In this document: piece by piece, positions 32,701 through 36,318 of the stretch
How the letters are laid out: each line of letters starts with the position of its first letter
Position numbering within the stretch: position 1 is the first letter of the stretch
NCBI GenBank assembly: GCA_017651645.1
Contig: JAGCCO010000036.1
Coordinates: 1 to 36,318 of the forward strand
Direction: 5' to 3'
From: Bacteroidales bacterium
GTDB lineage: Bacteria > Bacteroidota > Bacteroidia > Bacteroidales > F082
DNA length: 36,318 nucleotides
Program-made: the position numbers and the translations under genes
The notes under the pieces: generated by a model
The model's database searches: none
Seen by the model: only the letters and a program-made list of their open reading frames with translations
Told to the model about the DNA's origin: nothing

Positions 32701-33711
32701 CTGGCAGAAAATCAGCAAGTTGCTCGATCCGTCCCATGTGAAGCTACCGGCATTGCAAACGAACTCATTCCATCCGATAGCGGGAGTCATGGCGCCTGTG
32801 TATACCAGGGTCATGCCTGTGGTCACGTGTGAGGTCGTCGTCAATTCGGTGTCGCTAACATTGGCCATCCAAATGCTGATACCTTGCTGCTCGTAGCCAG
32901 GCTCATTCGTGGCATACCAGCTCAGGCTCGTCACAGGACCTGCAACAACACCAGCCTCCTGCAATTCAGAAGCCAAGAAGAGGTTCTCAGCAATGCTGTA
33001 GTTGTAAAGCGTGTAGAACGGGAAGTAACCAGTCGTGCTAGTCCCTTCTCCAATCTGTACCTCATAAGGCACGCCTGCACCGCCACCGCCACCGCCTGCC
33101 GTCATGTCAAGGTTGACGACGTTTCTTGCATAAGTGGTGCTCGTGGCCGAGAACGTCGGGTTGTAAGGATCATAAGCTCCAGTATCCTGACGAGCATAGA
33201 TGGCTCTAATAGGATCGTTCACAGTACCGAACACCATACCATTTAGGCCGCTGTTCCATGTACCAGTGAGATTGTTGAAGCACACCAACAGATTGTTGGT
33301 TCCGCTGTACTCGAACGGGGTGTCGAGTACGAAAGTGTAAGCTTCGGCAGTCGTGTTGTTGAATGCCACGGTGCCCGAATATACCATATCCGAGGCTGCC
33401 ACGGTCACCCAATCAGTGTTACCGTCGAAAGCTTCCTTGTCAACTTCCTTCAGATAGATGTCGAAAGTACGTGCCGGAAGAGTGGCAGTACCATACATCC
33501 ACATCGTGATGGAGTTGATCGTTCCGCTCATTCCTATTTCCTCAGCCGTGTAAATCTGCTGAGTATAGGAATAATTGTAGAGAGAGTTCATCGGAAGATA
33601 GCTGTTGTTCGCAGCACCCTCCAAACTACCTATCCCCACAACTTCCGCCTTCGCCACGCCTACAAAAGCGAGCAAAAGCGTCATCATCAAAGAAAATACT
33701 TTCTTTTTCAT
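23797..33711 (-). CDS. Giant T9SS-exported cleaved-adhesin protein, about 3,304 aa
   Basis: Start at ATG 33711 gives a clear signal peptide (MKKKVFSLMMTLLLAFVGVAKA). Approximate order: three related N-terminal modules (about 30-200, 217-383, 617-793; LYNYSxxxxLFLASEL type) separated by Gly-rich linkers; MAM-like module 1 (807-940); FN3-like pair (990-1190); carboxypeptidase-regulatory-like domain (1193-1270); MAM-like module 2 (1325-1462); cleaved-adhesin domains at about 1758-1940, 2115-2299 and 2970-3140 (YLVSPQ, ASYxAxHFGV, FxVDLSAY, RHFNCxD, LDVDDIEL); Pro-Gly linkers (GPGPGPNPGPN); FN3 (3147-3210); and the T9SS C-terminal sorting domain (YPNPTKG ... GMYMVRV ... VTVMQ). Cleaved-adhesin domains are those of gingipain and HagA, which bind host proteins or haem. 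No peptidase domain is present, so it is HagA-like rather than gingipain-like. Surface anchoring through T9SS is expected; the ligand is unknown. Confidence 0.88.
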   Translation of the reverse strand: MKKKVFSLMMTLLLAFVGVAKAEVVGIGSLEGAANNSYLPMNSLYNYSYTQQIYTAEEIGMSGTINSITMWMYGTATLPARTFDIYLKEVDKEAFDGNTDWVTVAASDMVYSGTVAFNNTTAEAYTFVLDTPFEYSGTNNLLVCFNNLTGTWNSGLNGMVFGTVNDPIRAIYARQDTGAYDPYNPTFSATSTTYARNVVNLDMTAGGGGGGAGVPYEVQIGEGTSTTGYFPFYTLYNYSIAENLFLASELQEAGVVAGPVTSLSWYATNEPGYEQQGISIWMANVSDTELTTTSHVTTGMTLVYTGAMTPAIGWNEFVCNAGSFTWDGSSNLLIFCQRNNGSWNSTVSWQAGSVGFNAMSYRYQDSGAYDVTVPNTMYTSTNRSNIIIKGVGGGGGGGGNLNQLFAIQNEEVVETVVVGTRPNGCWMEPFRFTLRNEGVSTTVTHLDFTPQEYFTVVEPELPFNMAHNEEVEVALTTGTSNNTAWQMVAIYGGRTARVWDIVAEPYDPATPDVWELACEEATTFPFVEVPASAHNITLHNDYTLPFPEIPEGLDAVYKLVFAQDQILNAEVTAGADGKVAIYTEDFYGEGGPMATNNYTGPQVGAGGGAAGGAFEAMIGDESSTTTSTYFPFHTLWNYSLAENLFLASELTEAGVTSAPMTSLSWYVASTTCTTPQNGISIWMANVSDAELPTTSHITSGMTLVYTGANVLPVAGEWNEFVFNEGNFSWDGHSNVLIVCQRLNGSWQGSVSWRTHNPGFQAMSYDYDDYEIYNALTTSYSMYTSSTNRANIIMKSERGRLVNRDITINFEDQQIPAAWTNDATYPWTVVTENGSFCMKSGNGGVASSTSGIEATYELTADGSISFDLLSMGEGSSDTYDWDNSRFYIDGVQQFRYGAHGVWETFSTPVAAGTHTFKWEYKKDGTVNPTGDAFFVDNIVITGIGGGGNTPIPVVYDYSFGPVITDMPVEAGTYYLVASSTDPNFEVTINAENMPCPEVEGFAFSPVPADNEDGVEPGSVTLRWNVPAYATGWRLIFGTTYYPDPNHPQTVMYPEDGSFATGLANSFTVRNLWNNTNYFWRVEFNNNGSCPDGVSSPVWGFTTHLNIPQNLTAVDYTVFDDETIVLNWNAVVDRTFRTYNVYRDGALIGSTQVNNIGNATYTDGPLAYNMAGYTYYVTAVYDEGESAPSDPVTVKVSGYGNVNGHVYEQDGTTGIAGATVTMQGVDEFNVNHTYNFTTNNQGYYTGHIYAGSYDGQAAKDGYQTIYAPVQGNPIAINYDQTTSPIDYILDENFDPVCQVIAEYYPDSLDPQSPYVKVYWGCGLPGSEIVEPFETGDFSLFDWQIDPTYPWTITTYQPYEGTYCMKSGGAGVNNVVSNMTVTVNIPADGEMSFFGKISCESNWDYGYFYIDGVQKGSYTGAGSWGEKTFDITAGDHTFMWQYTKDGSVNSNDDCFYVDYITFYRQPAPAQPGWHTYCESEFNNAVGSNLTTTPSWAYEYPASFLHNTYAGWNITKVSLFSDNMYSAVGGNYTCRIYEGGNEPAAGTMVSTITVDVPSNQNAWVDWDLTTPVHVSGNDPIWVVWTANTTVSSWPAGCCGDLNDLGTWWDGGNGWEHLTYGTWTMRHWFTNRSGRSEIVENVAINDNSINSKLRNFVKGDNSSNAICANPNAEKGAAIGNGNNRSLNHYRVYRTNCYNDGPYTEANTVLLATVWVPDTVYIDVNWPEVLPGVYKWGVGSVYEGNRGELVEGPISWSEPISINRATLTYDFDDNTMQGWTNIDADGDGNVWVSSSNPGIYHNSGVNLSGTGHNSSEAYVISGSYANGTGQALYPDNYLVSPQIALGGSISFYACAQDASYAAEHFGVAVSTTSNTSASAFTTLQEWTLTAKGGEGGVRSFGREGNNRVQGNWYQFTVDLSAYSGNGYVAIRHFNCSDEFILNVDDITIVEGAGGPGPGPGPNPGPNTNNLNQLALPRESETVWSNCLDKDMYLAAADVTVLLNSADSPEGAVVTFTNYNDAEQQAYPIAPITLDETGFYAFDSFRRGAYKVTVEMDGYEPIEDSVNFIDYPNNLVNEMHLRYVMTEILFGVGDVYVSRTGWAMWDGESIAPTPGPGGNASTFDVDFEAGMPEGWNVIDGNNDGWTWCMTSNIPSTWTYYAGMSLDWYHGGTNAICSGSYINGVGALNPDEYLVSPQVTLASGSQLSFWVAATDASYPADHFGVCVSDNGTSDWTMVQEWTLTGKKAGMMGGAASRDGEGLRLGTWYHYTVDLSAYAGQKYIAFRHFNCYDQYIMCLDDIELTSGAKDGDRHLEYYKVMCTSIDGVPIFNHNTVHPFCQLSTDEPYNAPLVEGEHYLCKVACVYSTGMSAWSTPVEWEYEPCDHWGPVDEVTVDVNAQGNHIQWVFENGYNPYGGGTPGPGPQPGAGEWYYYDNGVNVDAIGLTSGGSFYWGVMFPAGSYEGNMVTKVSMYDYEAHSGNILVYQGGTTAPATLLGQQAYNCTGSADFVEWEFASPVTIDPTQNLWIVMNNNNGQYVASCCNNTGNVNGRWISTDGATWDDIASFGLDYTWMLRAYVASGAKGEPKAISYKGNSSNGGTLAISGNGPRIRTITENVSFAMLNEGMLEFNIADIANFDARVYFLYNLVNDNRFTVVNSEENGMFIVSTDDNISLKESFVDFIDQTMSSFARMDKYQAADAAREYKNALPMNIVNSMMMDIYVKARDNSHCADAYPFCTDEGMYEFPAGVNAGSGETGPDYDCLYTTPNPAWYYMKMADPGDMDIYMYSTPSVDIDFCCWGPFNDPTSPCPNGLTSDKVVSCSYSAQPTEHCMIPASAQTGEYYILIITNYSNQACNINFSKVGGSGTTDCGIVPQPNVDLIGFLITQDGEYLAFAGPDDREYTDIDEFGQHEYCVRPIYPGEMVLPDHNYGWSMGCPVCEGGQGTCAPGAPIYGEALNETDQVKIWWGDENPGPGPGGCEGDEFTENFDNGSMPAGWTTIDADGDGYNWAVNTSFGGHNGSTGIVFSQSYDNNVGILYPDNWLVTPAVTLCEGSSFSFWACAQDASYAAEHFGVAISDDGVNFGMVQEWTMTAKGEGKAGGESRSGRAQGNWYQYTVNLGDYAGEGRYIALRHFNCSDMFYLDVDDIELSNGAKNRDGIVKYNVYRSTDNNNYTMIAEVAAVAGQTYYEYIDTPEAAGTYYYQVTADYGDCESLPAVSGDNPDVNYVSVQTTGMNENSDNVALYPNPTKGIVTIEANGMSHITVVSILGQVVFDTELNADTYTLNMGQFNAGMYMVRVYTEEGVTVKRVTVMQ

Positions 33712-33839
33712 AATGAGTAAATTAAGTGAATAAATAAGTGAATTGAATTGTTTCTTGATGTAAATGAAAAACGCACCAGTACCAATAGGCATGGTGACAG
33801 CATTTTTGCTAGGCATTGTGGTAAAAAAAGAATGCATAG

Positions 33840-33851
33840 TAAACGCGTTTA
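33840..33851. promoter_or_regulatory. 12-bp perfect palindrome TAAACGCGTTTA upstream of the giant adhesin gene
   Basis: The site is its own reverse complement and lies 129 bp before the start codon, a possible regulator-binding site. No regulator can be named. Confidence 0.4.
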
Positions 33852-33896
33852 ACATTTTGTCGACATTTATATGACACACAACTCGGGTTTTACCCT

Positions 33897-33924
33897 TAGT
33901 CAAAAACGAAATAATTTTTGACTA
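33897..33924. repeat. Inverted repeat TAGTCAAAAA / TTTTTGACTA
   Basis: Perfect 10-bp arms with an 8-bp spacer lie about 190 bp before the giant adhesin start codon. It could be an operator or an RNA hairpin in the leader. Confidence 0.5.
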
Positions 33925-33961
33925 TTAGGGGATTTTTTATGGATTATTTGTCAAATGCAAC

Positions 33962-33995
33962 AAAAAAAAGGAGGCAACCCTTTCGGATTGCCTCC
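33962..33995 (-). terminator. Terminator of the right-hand adhesin gene
   Basis: On the minus strand GGAGGCAA / TTGCCTCC forms an 8-bp stem around TCCGAAAGGG, followed by eight T. It is a textbook Rho-independent terminator. Confidence 0.88.
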
Positions 33996-34005
33996 CAATT
34001 GTCAT

Positions 34006-34047
34006 CGGTTTGTAGAGACGCAAGGTTTTGCGTCTCTACTTCAACCG
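34006..34047. repeat. GTAGAGAC palindromic repeat, copy 3
   Basis: Core arms GTAGAGACGCAA / TTGCGTCTCTAC (34012-34039, perfect 12 bp) with flanking CGGTT / AACCG. It lies just after the adhesin stop codon and before its terminator. Confidence 0.85.
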
Positions 34048-34055
34048 ATTGTCAT

Positions 34056-36318
34056 TTACTGCATGACAGTGACACGCTTGACGGTCACACCACCCTCAGT
34101 GTAGACACGCACCATGTACATGCCAGCGTTGAACTGACCCATGTTCAAGGTGTAGGTGTTGGCATCGAGGTCGGTGTCGAAGACCACCTGGCCGAGGACA
34201 CTCACCACGGTGATGTGGTTCATGCCGTTGGCTTCGATCGTGACGTTGCCCTTAGTCGGGTTCGGGTAGAGGGCGACGTTGGCGTCGTTCTCGTTGATAC
34301 CCGTCATGTGGCCGGTCACGTAGTTCACCGTAGGATCGTCGAAGGCCTGGGCAGGCTCGGACTCGCAGTCACCGTAGTCGGCACGCACCTGATAGTAGTA
34401 GGTACCAACCTCGGCAGGAGTGTCGATGTACTCGTAGTAGGTCTGGCCGGCTACGGCAGCGACTTCACCAATCATGGTGTATTCGTTGTTGTCGGTCGAA
34501 CGGTACACGTTGTACTTCACGATCTCGTTACGGTTCATGAAGCTCAGGTCGGCAGGCTCGCTCACCACCTCGGTGTGGCTCAGCACGCCGGTAGCCGTCT
34601 CACCGTTACCCTCGAAGGCATAGCTGCCCATCGTGGCGGGAGCCGACTTGGCCTGATTCGTCACGAAGCCGCGGATCATCCAGCCGTAGCCAGGCAGACC
34701 GGCGCTGGCCAGGTCTTGCCATGCACTGCCGTCGAGGCTGATCCAACGGTTGTTAGGATCGCCTGTGTCGGCGCAGGCCGTGGCCGGGTGCTCACCAACC
34801 TCTGCCATCACAATCCACACGTTCTGCGTGCCGTCGATGGCCACAGGTGTCGTCAGCGTCACCTCCTGGAATGCGTTGCCGCCGGCAGGAGTGAACGTCT
34901 GCGTGCTCGCTACAGTACCGGGGGCTGTCGTGCCGCCCAGGCAGATCGACACGGTCACCGTGTTCGTGTTGTAGCTGTTCTCATACAAGGCCACCTTCGT
35001 CAGGTTCGTGCCTGCATAAGGAACAAGCGATGCAGCCGGGAACATGCTCGCCCAGTAGATAGTGGTAGCGGAACCCGTGCCCACGTTCGTGGCATACGTG
35101 CCGTCATCGTAGTACAGCCATTCCTCGATCAGGACGGCTTGTTCACCCCACCACACCTTGATCTGGTCGGTCTCGCCGAGGTCTTCAGCATGGATAGGTG
35201 CACCAGGCTCGCAGAACGGGATGATGTTGTTCTCGACGCACTCGGGGCAGCTCATCGAATAGTAGACGTTGCCCTCAGGCAGGTTGTTCGTGCCGTTGTA
35301 AACCATACGGACGCAGATGATCTCACCGTCACCTTCGTATTCGTAGGTGTTGGTCGGAGCCTCAACAAAGGCCTCCCATTCACCGTCGACGAAGATCATG
35401 GCACCCAAGATGTCACCGCTAGGCTGCGGGCCAGGGCCAGGACCAGGATTGGTATCCTCGCGGAGTTCGTAGACAGCGATGAGGTTCGGGGTCTGCTGCA
35501 GGTCACCGATGAAGGCGATCTTGTTGTTGAAGCTGGCAACAGTGCAGCCACCAGATGAACCGGAGTCGTAGCCAGGAACGTTCGAGAAGTTGAACACCGA
35601 ACCGCTCATGGAGTTGTTACCAATGACCCAGTCAACCACATCGTTAGTGGCGTTGTTGAAGCAGTACACGTGCTCAACATCGTTCTCGTCCTTGTAATAG
35701 GCGAGGTCGGAAGCGCTCTCAGGAGCAGGACCCGTGGTCACGATGGCACCAGTGCGGTCGATAAGCGTCAGGTTGCCGCTCCAGTTACCGATGACCCAGA
35801 AGCCGTCACGGACAGGATCGTAGGTGATGCCGCGCATGGCACCGTAGGCGCTGGTGAACGTGCTCACCACACTGTGGTTGGCAAGGTCAACGCAGTACAC
35901 AGTGGCGCTGTTGGCAACACCGTAGAAGTGCTCGCCGTCGTAGGTGATACCACGGAGCGTGCCGCAACCAGAGATATTGAAGCCTTCGAGCATGTTGCCC
36001 TGGAGGTCATACTTGTAGAAGTTGTTGCTGCAGCCGCTGTAGCCCCAGTTGCTGGTGTAGAAGTTCTCGCCGTCGTAGGCAACGCCGTAGTGGCCGCCTT
36101 CCGGAGCGGTGAAGGTCATCATCAGATCCCAAGGATTGCGGTTGCCCTTGGCACCGTTGCTCAGCTCGAGGTCGTCAACATCCAGATAGAACATGTCGCT
36201 GCAGTTGAAGTGACGGATGGCGATGTAGCGGCCTTCGCCAGCGTAGGCGCTCAGGTCGACATTGTATTCACGCCATGTGCCTTGGTCGCGGGTGCCGCGG
36301 ACGGCAGCCTTCTCGCCA
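34056..36318 (-). CDS. T9SS-exported cleaved-adhesin protein, 5' end outside the window
   Basis: The frame is open from the right edge to the stop at 34056, giving 753 residues of C-terminal part; the first ATG inside (36194) is internal, because the codons before it continue a cleaved-adhesin domain (WREYNVDLSAYAGEGRYIAIRHFNCSD). Next come an apparent beta-propeller-like region of repeated YDGEHFYG / GITYDP blades (about 34,970 bases inward of the edge at 35,450-36,110), a GPGPGPQP linker, a module seen also in the giant protein (YYDDGTYATNVG ... NVWIVMAEVG), one FN3 domain (EIVKYNVYRSTDNNEYTMIGEVA) and the T9SS sorting domain (LYPNPTKGNVTIEANGMNHI). It is clearly a paralogue of the next gene. 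Surface attachment and adhesion are inferred from domain content. Confidence 0.85.
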   Translation of the reverse strand, partial: GEKAAVRGTRDQGTWREYNVDLSAYAGEGRYIAIRHFNCSDMFYLDVDDLELSNGAKGNRNPWDLMMTFTAPEGGHYGVAYDGENFYTSNWGYSGCSNNFYKYDLQGNMLEGFNISGCGTLRGITYDGEHFYGVANSATVYCVDLANHSVVSTFTSAYGAMRGITYDPVRDGFWVIGNWSGNLTLIDRTGAIVTTGPAPESASDLAYYKDENDVEHVYCFNNATNDVVDWVIGNNSMSGSVFNFSNVPGYDSGSSGGCTVASFNNKIAFIGDLQQTPNLIAVYELREDTNPGPGPGPQPSGDILGAMIFVDGEWEAFVEAPTNTYEYEGDGEIICVRMVYNGTNNLPEGNVYYSMSCPECVENNIIPFCEPGAPIHAEDLGETDQIKVWWGEQAVLIEEWLYYDDGTYATNVGTGSATTIYWASMFPAASLVPYAGTNLTKVALYENSYNTNTVTVSICLGGTTAPGTVASTQTFTPAGGNAFQEVTLTTPVAIDGTQNVWIVMAEVGEHPATACADTGDPNNRWISLDGSAWQDLASAGLPGYGWMIRGFVTNQAKSAPATMGSYAFEGNGETATGVLSHTEVVSEPADLSFMNRNEIVKYNVYRSTDNNEYTMIGEVAAVAGQTYYEYIDTPAEVGTYYYQVRADYGDCESEPAQAFDDPTVNYVTGHMTGINENDANVALYPNPTKGNVTIEANGMNHITVVSVLGQVVFDTDLDANTYTLNMGQFNAGMYMVRVYTEGGVTVKRVTVMQ

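Larger units (their letters stand above)
33712..34055. other. Intergenic region between the two adhesin genes
   Basis: This 344-bp gap holds, from the right: GTAGAGAC palindrome copy 3 (34006-34047), the terminator of the right-hand adhesin (33962-33995), a 28-bp inverted repeat (33897-33924), a 12-bp palindrome TAAACGCGTTTA (33840-33851) and an AT-rich leader before the giant gene. I found no exact TAnnTTTG box on the minus strand here, so the giant gene's promoter is unclear. Confidence 0.6.

Noticed and set aside
33712..33903. Upstream extension of the giant adhesin start
   Set aside because: The 64 extra residues precede a perfect signal peptide beginning at MKKKVFSLMM and cross the palindromes of the leader.
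33918..35558. Plus-strand open frame of 546 codons
   Set aside because: It is the shadow of the right-hand adhesin gene and crosses a terminator and palindrome; the product has no recognisable domain.

Overview
The window looks like a chromosomal segment of an uncultured Bacteroidales (Bacteroidota). The evidence is: Bacteroidota-type -33/-7 promoters (TTTG ... TAnnTTTG) in front of many genes, a C-terminal type IX secretion (T9SS) sorting domain on two adhesin-like proteins, a streptopain-type C10 protease, and several short palindromic or tandem repeats of the kind that litter Bacteroidales intergenic regions. There is no integrase, transposase, phage gene or CRISPR array, so it reads as core chromosome with small accessory patches.

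Layout. 1-2.8 kb (minus strand): the 5' end of a Vat/CatB-type xenobiotic acetyltransferase, a GNAT acetyltransferase, a one-TM unknown protein, an AlkZ/YcaQ-like winged-helix protein, and a broken second copy of the GNAT gene. 2.86-3.6 kb: a membrane protein plus XRE regulator operon behind a promoter that contains a perfect palindrome. 3.7-8.9 kb (plus): an OPT oligopeptide transporter followed at once by a secreted C10 cysteine protease, a plausible protein-to-peptide scavenging pair. 9.0-13.9 kb: the repair translocase Mfd, convergent with an AGCS sodium:amino-acid symporter. 14-15.8 kb: an accessory patch with a GIY-YIG (T5orf172)-RAMA protein, a probable terminated small RNA, a small protein that may have a BECR-type RNase fold, and a repeat-dense intergenic region. 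15.8-21.6 kb: a COG0523 metallochaperone with a long His/Asp insert, free methionine sulfoxide reductase, an OxyR-like LysR regulator without redox cysteines, TrkH, a DUF389 membrane protein and tRNA-Ala(CGC). 21.8-23.7 kb: a choline-kinase-like phosphotransferase and a SufE / DUF59 Fe-S assembly pair. 23.8-36.3 kb: two consecutive T9SS-exported cleaved-adhesin proteins (one of about 3,304 residues, one running off the window), sharing a near-identical 3' module with terminator and downstream palindrome.

The most unusual points are: short repeats that have become coding sequence inside Mfd and the winged-helix gene; an OxyR-family protein that cannot sense peroxide by the classical cysteines; a probable small RNA that shares a terminator with a convergent small gene in the accessory patch; and a family of palindromic elements built on a GTCATYCC / GGRATCTATG core. 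I see no clearly new multi-gene system; the 14-15.4 kb patch is the best candidate, and its functional reading is speculative.
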